A stretch of 64,000 nt of DNA from the NCBI GenBank assembly GCA_037074615.1, contig CM073562.1, positions 15,423,001 to 15,487,000 of the forward strand, in the 5' to 3' direction. The position numbers and the translations under genes are program-made. This stretch comes from Leucaena leucocephala. Its lineage: Eukaryota; Streptophyta; Magnoliopsida; Fabales; Fabaceae. Under the pieces are notes generated by a model. It was not told the DNA's origin. It saw nothing but the letters and a program-made list of their open reading frames with translations, and did not search any database. The stretch's first letter is position 1. Every line of letters begins with the position of its first letter. Below, in pieces: positions 24,991-34,687 of the stretch.

Positions 24991-25961
24991 TTCATCTAGG
25001 TAATTATGATTACTCTTTTCTCCCATTCCCTCTCTTCACTTGAGGGTATTAGTATTTTTATTTTTATTTAATAAAAACTAGAAAAAATCTTTTTCATATT
25101 CTTAGTTGAGAAATACTTACAAACTCTAAGAGTATTAAGTTAATTGAACTCTATCAAATTAAAATACAATAACTCAGTTGATAATTTATATAAAAAATCA
25201 TGATTTATTTTATTTTTAAAAAACTAAATATTTTAATTTGAAAAAAATAAAATTTCATTTGAATCAAATTAAGAGATTTATTATTTTTTAAAAATAAAAT
25301 ATAATATAATTGGTTTCATATGAGTTATCGACGAACCATAATTAAAATATAATAAATTGTTATATTTTAATTAGATAGAGTTCAGATGATATGACACTTT
25401 TAGAGAATATAAGTATTTCTCTTCTTGATATCCTACCATACACGTTTATGGAAACAAACATTTTATTCAAATATTCCATTTTCTTTAATTTCTATGACCA
25501 AACAACCCCTAAATTGTAGTCAAACTCTTTAGAAATTCATAAAGGGACAAGTTTATGGCATCATGAGACATTATTGAGTTGTTCATAATAATTTTGTGTT
25601 CCCTTTTCTTCGAGTTTCTTATATCAAGAGGAAAAAAAAAAAAATAGACAAGAAAGAAGACGCAATGATATTTCCCTATGACATCAGATTTTTCCGTGAT
25701 CTCTCCCCTTGCGAAAAAAAAAATATATATTTTGATTTTTACAGTATGTTGTATAATATAGTTTTTTAATATCCCATTCATCATATCATTCAACTACTCA
25801 CTATTTAAAAATTTAAAATTTTAATTGTTGAAATATAGACATGAAGCTTATTATTGTTCATATATCTTCAAAAGTATTTTAACTAACGTTGGCTGGTTAA
25901 TGTCACTTTAATGCCCTGCAGTGTATGAATTTGGAAAAAAAACAAATTCAACTTACCTATT

Positions 25962-26238
25962 TTTTTTTTAGTACAAAAATTTCTGGAAAGGAATTGAACT
26001 CACCCATGATCTAAGGGCAGGGCGAAGTCTCCCTTCCTCCTAGGCGATACTAATATCAAGTAGGACGAGTCGTCTATTACCCTCAGGTGTAAACCTAGGC
26101 ACTCAAGAGGTAGGATGTCTCCCCAAACGCTGCGACTGGAACCACAATAAAGTGGTACTTTCTAAGGCTCAAACACACTCTAAATAATAGCATGTCTTAT
26201 CCTTTCATTAGTTGAACCCTCGGCCGATGGGTAATTTT
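25962..26238 (-). mobile_element. SINE family A, copy A3 (well preserved)
   Basis: Bounded by ACTTACCTATT at 25951-25961 and 26239-26249 (11 bp). The body reads, on the plus strand, TGAACTCACCCATGATCTAA, GGGCAGGGCGAAGTCTCC, TAGGCGATACTAATATC, TACCCTCAGGTGTAAACC and CAAACACACTCTAAATAA. The T-run at the left end is the A-tail of the minus-strand element. This is one of the least diverged copies and is useful for a consensus. Confidence 0.9.
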
Positions 26239-26249
26239 ACTTACCTATT

Positions 26250-27348
26250 GAAATAGACGAAAAAAGAACAAGGGACGAAGCATAGTTCTAAATGGGTAAG
26301 TACGAGTAGGCATATAGTCAACAAATGTTCACACGCGTTGAAGGTTGAAAGGTCGTGGGGGTTTTCTTTTCAAATTTGGTTTCTTTGAAAACAATTTTGG
26401 TCAAATAATTATTGTGTGTTATTGGGACGTTTGAAGAATATGGAACATATATGTACCAATAAAGGGATTCCTCCTTCATCATTGTCTTCAATGGCACACA
26501 CACACACACACACGCACGCACGTTTTCATTAATTCTTCAAAAGTTTGTGAACAACATATGTAATTTGTTCAAATTAAAGTTTAGAAGCTTCTACTTAATA
26601 AACTAGTTTTTTTTTTTTTAATTAGGATGAGCTGTCCTTTAAAACTTGTAAATGTTTCATTTTTAGGAAGCTCCTAAAGTTCTATCACATTCACAAAATT
26701 AAACGAGATTATCATACTCAGTCTTAAGATCATGGACTTTGCCTGTAATTAATTAACACTGTCAGAGAAAACTGAACCTTTTATATACACAATAATAAAT
26801 AATTACGAGTTTAGTGTTGGAACTTGAATAATAACCAACGAAAGTCTTCCAAAATAAAATAACATTTTCTTGTCAAATAATATCTTCGTTATCCATCAGG
26901 ATCGTCTGTTGCATATATATATATATATATATGCATATTTTGTTAATAATACTGTATTTATTACCCATTAATAAAACGATAAAGCTAATATGTTAAGGGT
27001 AAATTATTGTTCTTCATTATTAATAATTACGGGACGATATAAATCGTACTACTGTGCAATGAAATTCCCATAATTTTCTTGCTCATATATTTGATTAATT
27101 AATTAATAGAGTATTATTTGTCTCTCCATGTATAATTGCACTCTCATCACGTACACTAACCTCATTTTAATAATAATTAATATATATATATAGATATATA
27201 GATACTCTGAATAAAAATATACAATCACTTCTGAGCAAGTAGGCTTTATTTTAAACTAACAATCTTCCTCACTAGATCTCGTACATGCACCTCGAAAGCA
27301 TCGAGTTTCATCACATACAATGTCCACATACGACAGCCACCTTTTTTC

Positions 27349-27385
<37 letters not shown>

Positions 27386-27699
27386 ATACAACCACCTTAT
27401 ATATTTTGTTCAAAGGCATGTAGTATATTAATTATATTTCACAATATATATAACAATAAACAATTACAAACATGCAACCTCCCAAACACTCCAGCATTCG
27501 ATTACTTAAAATATATGAGTTCACCCACGATAAATCCCCATGCATAAAACGATGCAGTTTTGTACATACATACATATATCGTCCTCGTCACTGAGATCTA
27601 TTCCAATAATTTCCAAGTTTTCTTTAAGCTGACCACTATTATTACTAGCTGCATTTTCACATACTCCCCCTTAAAACTTTTATCTTTCCTCTTATCCTT
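26250..27699. other. Spacer downstream of the ERF gene with microsatellites
   Basis: No gene seen. It contains a (CA)n tract at about 26495-26520 and (TA)n tracts at about 26913-26933 and 27350-27382. The part next to 27700 should hold the 3' UTR of the ERF gene. Confidence 0.5.
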
Positions 27700-29128
27700 C
27701 TAGTAGGGACCGTTATTATGAAGGTGATGCATAACGGGGTCGTTGAGCATCCAGAGATCGTCCATCGGGTCCCACTCAGAGAGTAAGCCACCGCTTGCTC
27801 CGATTGGCTGCGAAACATCAGCAGTGTTGTTCTTGTTGTTGTCGTCCAGACCGAAGAAGGATTCCAGGGTTGAGATTTGTTGGTTGAGCTGAACGGCGTC
27901 GTTATTATGGCCGGGGACGAGGCACTGCTTCTTCTGGGGCGGTTCCATGGGAGCCGGAGGAGGAGTTGGAGGAGCCAGCGGGAAGTTGAGCTTGGCTTTG
28001 TCACCGCGGATGCGCTTGGCAGCTCGGTCGTAGGCTCTGGCGGCTTCTTCGGCCGTGTTGAAGGTGCCGAGCCAGACTCGGACGCCCTTGTGTGGGTCCC
28101 TTATCTCGGCTGCCCACTTGCCCCACGGCCTTTGCCGGATTCCTCTGTAAATGTTCTTGCGAGTCCTTCCTCCTCCGCTTTTCTTCTTCTCCGACGACTT
28201 GTTGGTGTTGTTATTGTCATTTTTGTTATTATTCTCACGTGACACTGCTTCAGGCAGGTGAAAAATAGAAAAAAGATTTATCTAATATGAGGTAACAAAC
28301 AAAAAATCTTATCTTTAAAGCTGATGGCTATGTTTCAGAGACTGTACATGCAGTGGGATTTCATGAATCATAATCATATCTACTCAGAATTGATTGCGGA
28401 TATCAAGTGCAGATTCTTCGCTTAAATTTTCAAAAGAGATATCTACTTTTTCTTTCATGGTTTTGTTTTCAATGAATAGGAGATCAACGTGAATAAGAGA
28501 CGCCAACAAAAAGAAAAACGGACGTCTCTTGGTAATCGATCTTATCAAATCCTTTGAATAATAACTGAGCTTTTTACTCCGTTTCTGTTCAGACTCCATC
28601 TTTTTTCTTTCTTTCTTATTTTGTCAGTTTTATTTCATTTAGAGAGAGAAAAAAATAAGAAAGACTTTCTCTCTCTAGACACACAATAACACACATGAAT
28701 ATCAACCACCGACCAAAAGGAAAAATTATATCAGCAAAAATCCCAGGTTTTAAACCCAGATTGAGAAAAAGTAAGGTTATATATACAGAAAAAAAGAGGT
28801 TCTCATACAAACAGATCCTGGTTTTACTCATATCTATAAACTCAAAATAAAGACACAAATGCATAATTCTTTGACAGAAAAAAAAGCTTACAATATTGAG
28901 ATACATAGAATTTAAGTAATTACCTGGGGTGGTTGGAATGGGATGGAGTTTATGATCATGATTAGGGGAAGCAGCTGGCTTGTGGTGTTTGGAAGAGAGA
29001 GCAGCAGTGGTGGTATCGAATCCTAGGAGGTCGGCGAAGGTTTCGAGGTCGGACCAGAGGTCGTTGGTGGTCGATCTCCGACAAGGTTTCTGAGGGACGA
29101 AGTCGGAGATGATGTCACCTCCACACAT
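27700..29128 (-). CDS. Group VII ERF transcription factor (AP2/ERF domain, Cys N-degron)
   Basis: Two exons, 29128-28924 and 28244-27700, joined by a 679-bp intron in the usual group VII position between the N-terminal motif and the AP2 domain. The product is 249 residues. It begins MCGGDIISDF. Group VII ERFs begin MCGG, and Cys2 is known to be the oxygen/NO-sensing N-degron that makes these hypoxia regulators unstable in air. The AP2 domain (YRGIRQRPWGKWAAEIRDP, VRVWLGTFNTAEEAARAYD, AAKRIRGDKAKLNFP) covers about residues 98-156 and carries the WAAEIRD and RAYD elements needed for GCC-box binding. A Lys/Arg-rich stretch before it could be a nuclear signal. The acidic tail ends in EWDPMDDLWML, likely an activation region. 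It is closest in kind to RAP2.3/HRE-type proteins; the exact orthologue is not determined. Confidence 0.93.
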
Positions 29129-29589
29129 ACTTCCAGATTCTTAGTCTTTCAGAAAGAGACGCATATACAAGAAACAACGCAGAGGAAAAAGAAGAAGCGA
29201 GAGTGAGGAAGAAAATATTCTAAAGATGTGTGGATTTATAGGAGAGAGAAAGGGACGGCTTCACTTACACGACACAGCAGACCTAAAAGGCATGTAGCTT
29301 CCACTGTACTAGCTTAACCAATACTCATTGAGGGAGTTTCATTGTAATTGTTATCTTTTTATCAATAGAAATGCAGATACGTATATTTGTGATAATTTTT
29401 TACCAATTTTTTAATGTTGTATATTTTGAAATAAAGGAGAAGCGAGAAGGAAAGGCACGTCAAAAGGGAATGGTAATTAAACCGCCTCATGGAAAGCATT
29501 GCACCGTGGTTTGTTCGGAATGACACCTTTAGTATCACACCCTCGAATTCATGTTAATTACCGCTTTACCCTGTTCTTGTCTCACGCCA
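29129..29589. promoter_or_regulatory. Upstream region of the ERF gene
   Basis: This is the space between the ERF start and the LINE insertion. It holds the probable 5' UTR (purine-rich on the plus strand at about 29150-29215) and the promoter. TTTATAGG and similar weak TATA-like strings occur at about 29230, but I cannot fix a transcription start. The LINE tail begins about 460 bp upstream of the start codon, so the element may define the promoter's outer limit. Confidence 0.4.
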
Positions 29590-32140
29590 TTTTTTTTATT
29601 ACAGACAGACCCACACTACTGTACTAAATCGTAAACAAGAAAATGTGCAGCAGAGTCGGGAGGAGAAGAACAAAAACTGATGCCTTCCGCTACATTCAAA
29701 GAAGCCTTAGCCAACGAATCGTTCGCATCTCGCCCACACTAAGACACACTCACATCCTAATCTTTCTCGATCCACTCTTGAATCTCCGCAAGAAGGCGTT
29801 CCTCTCGATGTTCATCCTGCCAGCCGATAGTTAGAATTTCTACCAGCTCTCTACAATCAGTCTCAATGACAACCCACCGCCACTGCATATCCCATCATTA
29901 TCTCTTGCCGCACCCGCACAAGCTGCCACCGTTCTCCCATTTATAGCTGCACCATCTACGTTATACTTGACACAACCCACAAGAGGAGGCTGCCATGTAA
30001 CAATATTCCATGACTGAGGCAGAGGACTACTACAACTCACATTATAACAAGCAATGCCAGCTTTAACTTGAGCAACAATGGAAAGAGAACCCTTCATTCT
30101 ATGATGAAAAACGCCCTCATTTTGATTTAACCAGATTTGGCGAGCTAACCCAGCAAACCACATACACCAAGAGACCTCCAAGACCCTACATCTGAGGCTA
30201 ACATTCTAGTGTATCTACTCAACAAAATCCGTACCATCAAAGAATCGTGTCCTTAACTGATGGGGTTTAACCGCCTCCCACCAGTCACGAGCCCCCTGAC
30301 AGTCCAGCAAAACATGAAGCGCATGCTCCCTGGCCGCCCCGTAGAGATCATAATTCATATTAGAACTCATCCCTTTCGCAACCCTTACACAATTCGTTAG
30401 CAGCCTGCCCCCGCCACAAAGCCACACGAAAGTTTTGCACCTTTGAGGTACTGGCAATTTCCAAATCTTCCGCCACATGCTACTATTCGTACCACTATTA
30501 TAACTGCTTAACAAATCATATGCAGACTTCACCGAAAAGGTTTCATCATTGGTCCCTTTCCATCGTGGGCTATCATTCAATCCCCAGATATCTGACAGTG
30601 GTACACGATCAATGGCGCTTAAAATAGTAGAGGGGAGGAATGCAGCAAAGTGATGCCAATCCCATGCTCCTGATGCAGTAATATAATCCGCTACCTTTGT
30701 ATTACGCATATTTGCATCAATCGGCCTTAACGCATAACCGCTGAGATGATTATGATTCGTTAGCCAAGCATCCTCCCAGAACCGGATATGGGCTCTATTA
30801 CCAAGACACCATCCAATACCTTTCTGAGTAAATTCCCAAGCTACAGAAATACCATTCCAACTCTGGTAGGAACACTTACGTTGTTCAACTTTATGAATGA
30901 TGTTAGTTCCGCATTTGTATTTCTCTCTCAAAAACTACACCCACAAGGCATCACGTCGCTTCACAAGGCCCCATCCTAGTTTCATCATAAAAGCTGTATT
31001 CTGTTTGCAAGCTTGTCTCAGCCCCAGACCACCTTGAGCTTTGCCCTTACAAACTTCATCCCCAGCAACACGGTAAATTTTCCTAGTTAATCTCGTACTA
31101 CCCCAAAGGAAGCTACGACAGCACTTATCAATCTCATTACAAACATTTACTGGCAGCGAAGTAGATTGCATGGAATAACTCGGTATAGCAGAAACGGCAG
31201 AAAAAACCAGTGTGTGTTGAGTATTCGCTTTCCAATAAGTAAGCTGTTGATCCATCTTATTAAGATCATACTCATATGTATGTTTAGAGACACTATGATG
31301 AAGTAGGGGAACTCCCAAACATTTTCCCAAGTCTGCTGTGGGAATAAATTCAAGGAAATTACTAATCTCACTTCGACGAGTATTATTAACATTTTGACAG
31401 AAAAAATTCTAGATTTTATATTATTAACTTTCTCCCCCGAAGCCGCACAAAAATCATCCAAACAGGCTTTAATAAGCCATGCTTGATCCAGGCTAGCTTC
31501 TGCAAATAAGATAAGATTATCTGCGAAGAACAAATGAGATATAGCAGTACCATATCTCTTCAGCCGAAACAGAAGCCAGTTATTAGAATCAACCTTACTC
31601 TGAATGAGATGTCCCAGTTTCTCCATTACTATGACGAACAGATAGGGGGAAAGAGGATCCCCTTGCTTTATTCCTCTGGTTGGATTGAAGGTTGCTCCCA
31701 TAGACCCATGCCATAAAACTTGCATTTCTTCTGAAGTTAAAGAGAATCTGATAATATCAATGAACTTACTTGGTAAACCTAGCTGTATTAGGCAATTCAA
31801 GACGAACTCCCACTTGACCCTATCATACGGCTTCTCCAAATCAATCTTCAAGGTCATGAAACCCTTCTTTATTTTAGAAGCACACGTAGAATGTATTACT
31901 TCTTGCACCAGAATACTATTATCAGCACTTTGTCGACCTGGGACAAAACTACATTGATTTGGCGCAATAATCAGAGGCATTACTTATTTCAATCTATTTG
32001 CTAAAACTTTGGTCACCACTTTATAAATAATGTTGCACAAGCTAACGGGGCAGAGGTCACGGAAGGTTTGAAGCGTCTCAACCTTAGGAATAAGAACAGG
32101 AAAAGGAGCGGCTAGCGAAATGATGGCAAAGAGCTTTGAT
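29590..32140 (-). mobile_element. LINE (non-LTR) retrotransposon, reverse transcriptase to RNase H part, decayed
   Basis: The minus strand encodes, in order, a reverse transcriptase (CNIIYKVVTKVLANRLK, FVPGRQSADNSILVQE, LKIDLEKPYDRVKWEFV, GIKQGDPLSPYLFVIVME, FFADNLILFAEA), a connecting region (WKANTQHTLVFSAVSAIPSY, FLWGS), a zf-RVT-like block (RFWEDAWL, WKLPVPQRCKTFVWL) and a plant-type RNase H (VKYNVDGAA, ETDCRELVEIL). The catalytic YADD box reads FADN, so the second Asp is lost. There is a frameshift near 31350, a TAG near 30932 and further stops in the RNase H part. An A-rich tail lies at about 29590-29600. It belongs to the plant L1-like LINEs. Sequence upstream of the RT (endonuclease) is missing, and at about 32140 the element meets an inverted ORF1 piece. 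Confidence 0.9.
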
Positions 32141-32224
32141 TGTGAAACTTTTGAGGCGTATGGTTAGTCCAGAGTACTTAGGATTCAAACTCCGTCAGTT
32201 GTAGGCATGGCAGGGAAAGGTCGA

Positions 32225-32580
32225 ACCGATTGATGTGGGGGCAGGTTTCTTCGTTGTAACATTCACAAACGACAATGACCATGATTTGGCACTTACGGGG
32301 GGCCCTGGCTCATTTATGATCACGATCTTGCAATTCAACTGTGGAAACCGGAGTTTGATCCGGAGGAAGAAACTATTACTAAGATTGCAGCTTGCTTGGA
32401 TTCGCATCACTAAGTTACCTTTGGATTATTATGATAATGGTATTCTACATGTCCTCGGTTCCCAGGTTGGGAAGGTGTTGAAAACAGATATGAATACTAT
32501 GAATCATAAGAAGGGCCGATTTGCGTGAATCTGTGTGGAGCTAGGGTTAAACAAACCTATCTCGTTCACATTAGTACACT
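32225..32580 (+). pseudogene. LINE ORF1 (DUF4283-type) fragment, inverted
   Basis: The plus strand encodes FFVVTFTNDNDHDLALTGGPG, IRITKLPLDYYDNGILHVLG, VGKVLKTDMNTMNHKKGRFA and, after a TGA at 32526-32528, ICVELGLNKPI. This is the pattern of the DUF4283/zinc-knuckle ORF1 of plant LINEs (family pattern: W-IR-LPLEYYD-ILH-LG, G-LK-D-NT, RGKFARVCVEVDL-KP). One frameshift splits the middle. Its direction is opposite to the adjacent RT part, and the two 5' sides meet at about 32140-32225. Confidence 0.75.
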
Positions 32581-32694
32581 AATAATGGCTTAATTGTAAT
32601 TTGCAGCCCGTCTACTTAGAATATTGTAGACCATTTCCTATGTACGAGGTTGGCTCTCATTTTTCTTGATATAAATTAAATGGCTAATCATAAT

Positions 32695-32770
32695 ATGTTT
32701 TCCATGCTTAAAAATGGGATTCGAACCCTCCTTGATGGAAAAATTAAGATAACTACTAAACCATACTTGT
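32695..32770 (-). repeat. tRNA-like SINE head
   Basis: On the minus strand TATGGTTTAGTAGTTATC resembles an A-box and GGGTTCGAATCCC is a perfect B-box match, about 30 bp downstream. There is no acceptor stem. SINE copy A4 inserted directly beside it on the higher-coordinate side. Confidence 0.5.
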
Positions 32771-32790
32771 ATAGTGAATTGGCTCTCCTT

Positions 32791-32993
32791 TTTTTTATTA
32801 TAAAGTTTTTTAGAAAGAGGTAGGACTCACCCATAATTTAAGGGGAAGGGTAAATCTAGGTACCTAAAAATTAGGGTGCATTCTCAAACATCGCGACTAG
32901 AACAATAATAAAATAATATTTTTAAAGGATCGAATACGTTCTAAATAATTACATATCTCATTATTTTATCAATTAAACCTACATAGGATTGGT
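32791..32993 (-). mobile_element. SINE family A, copy A4 (internally deleted)
   Basis: Flanked by an exact 16-bp duplication TGAATTGGCTCTCCTT at 32775-32790 and 32994-33009. Shorter than the other copies (203 bp) because the middle segment, including the GGCGATACTAATATC part, is missing. The remaining words (GGACTCACCCATAATTTAA, AAATCTAGGTACC, CGACTAGAACAATAATAAA, ACGTTCTAAATAAT) keep the family order. Confidence 0.88.
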
Positions 32994-33183
32994 TGAATTG
33001 GCTCTCCTTATTTATGTCGTTGCGGTCTCAAATACTTCTAGCACGAGGAAGCCCATTCTTGCAAAAACAAAGATGGGTCAAATGTTCCATAGGATTTATT
33101 CAAATCCACATATGGTTTTGAAGCAGTGGAAAGTTGTTCGGCCTCATATTGAAGATGTCTCGGAAAAGGTCATCAATTAATTA
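32994..33183 (+). other. Unrecognised coding-like fragment
   Basis: The plus-strand frame 32989-33180 gives 63 residues, with KTKMGQMFHRIYSNPHMVLKQ followed by WKVVRPHIEDVSEKVIN. The composition and the less AT-rich sequence look coding. I do not recognise the family, there is no convincing start, and the first codons come from the SINE duplication. It could be a gene fragment or the last exon of an unidentified gene. Confidence 0.3.
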
Positions 33184-33624
33184 AGAGGTGCAGTATATAT
33201 ATATATATATATAAATATGAAAAAAAATTAACCAATTAGTTATATTAAAAATTAAATACTCTCAAAATTTTGCTTTCATATAAATGAATGCTTGATTTAA
33301 TTCTTTAATATAACACACTGTTTAATGCTAACAGAGAAATAACGGTGATATAAACTTCACTCGTGAGTAAAACTAATAGAATTCCTTAAAGATATCAATT
33401 TAAGGTATCATTTACTGTGTAGCTTGGTATATTTGATCAACAGTTTAACAAATGTATTATATCCTGCAGCTGTTGAAACTACCAGTCAAAAAGCATATAA
33501 ATACGAAGAAAAACTTCTCATAGATATAATTCCTTGCATATGAAATAAACATTCGGAGATATATGCCAAAGAAACATATAATCAAACCCCTAATATGTTG
33601 ACTGGAAAAAAAACCATCATATCC

Positions 33625-33785
33625 TCAAATCTTTAATATATAATTTATTTAATTAAATTAAAAAAATTAATTAATATAATATATTTTTTTAAAAAAATAA
33701 CCTAATCATTCTTTTTAATATACTCCTTCATTCTCTTAATTATTATTGAGAGTATTAATATAATTAATTTAAAAAAATTTAATAA
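33625..33785. repeat. AT-rich dispersed repeat, copy 3 of 3
   Basis: Same ordered words as 8811-8975 and 18515-18745: TTTAATATATAATTTATTTAA, ATTAATTAATATAATATA, a T-run, CATTCTTTTTAATATACTCC and a terminal TATAATTAATTTAAAAAAA. Evidence is limited by low complexity. Confidence 0.35.
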
Positions 33786-33894
33786 ACATGCAAGATGTAT
33801 GCCAGCCCAAAACTGAGAAGCAAGGCAAGGTGAAACTAAATAAAATTTTCAATAAATGTTCAGCTAGGGAAGGAACTTGACCTGCAAATATTTT

Positions 33895-34120
33895 AAATAT
33901 TTTTAATTTTTAAAGAATATTATTTTATTGTAATTCCAACACTTAAAAAATTATAATTTCTAAATGCCTAAATTTATATTTAAAAATAATTGATGATTAG
34001 CCCTACTCGACATTAATATTATCTAGGGAAAAAAAAATTTAACCTTACTTTTAAATTATGAGTCAACCCAACCCCTTTTTAAAAATTTTTATACAAAAAA
34101 AAATACAAAAAATAAAATTT
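33895..34120 (+). mobile_element. SINE family A, copy A6 (old, opposite orientation)
   Basis: In plus orientation it aligns with the reverse complement of A1: TTTTATTGTAATTCCAACAC, GCCTAAATTTATATTTAAAAA, TAATTGATGATTAGCCCTAC, CGACATTAATATTATCTAGG, GAGTCAACCCAACCCCTTTTT and a tail AAAATTTTTATACAAAAAAAAA. Strongly diverged toward A/T. Ends are approximate. Confidence 0.65.
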
Positions 34121-34132
34121 TCGATAACACTC

Positions 34133-34323
34133 GAGTTGATGATAGTTGATATAGATAATAAAGAACACAAAGATACATATTCAATTACTATTACTATTGT
34201 GAAGACTTCTCAATAAGTAATCTCATAAATTTCTTGTAAGTGTTATTTAAACCCGAGAGCTACACCCTGATCTTAGTAGAAGACTAGCACCGAATCTACC
34301 TAAATTTTTTTGTACTAAAAAAA
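34133..34323 (+). mobile_element. SINE family B, copy B2
   Basis: It starts GAGTTGATGATAGTTGATA and ends GAATCTACCTAAATTTTTTTGTACTAAAAAAAA. The flanks ATAACACTC (34124-34132) and ATAGCACTC (34325-34333) look like a 9-bp target duplication with one mismatch. It aligns with B1 (17316-17508). Confidence 0.7.
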
Positions 34324-34687
34324 AATAGCACTCTGGAAAAGGAATCCATTTTCATTTTCCATCTACAAAACCTTGAAAAAAGACAATTAAAAAAACATAC
34401 CAAAGAGCTCGACGAGGAAAAGAATATGTCATTACATATATAGAAAACACTTTAGTAAGTATTAAATTCAAGTCAAATGGAGTAAAAAAAAAATCCATTT
34501 TAAATGAGAATCCACACACAAAAATAATATGATGGTTGCCAATCATAAAAACAATCCATTCATGGAAAGATAAACTTAAATGTCACCCCTAAAAATCATG
34601 GCTAAGGGGCGAAAGGATGTGACTACTATATATATATATATATATAGCAAATAAAAAAAAAATAGAGCAGCCTAAAACAAAATGATT

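Larger units (their letters stand above)
33184..34687. other. Intergenic, repeat-rich
   Basis: No gene. It holds a (TA)n tract at about 33194-33213, AT-rich repeat copy 3 (33625-33785), a diverged SINE A copy (33895-34120), SINE B2 (34133-34323) and a (TA)n tract at about 34628-34648 that should lie in or beside the 3' UTR of the TPR gene. Confidence 0.55.

Noticed and set aside
27877..28242. Open frame of 121 residues on the plus strand
   Set aside because: It is the antisense shadow of the AP2-domain exon of the ERF gene. It has no motif of its own and the minus strand carries a highly conserved domain.
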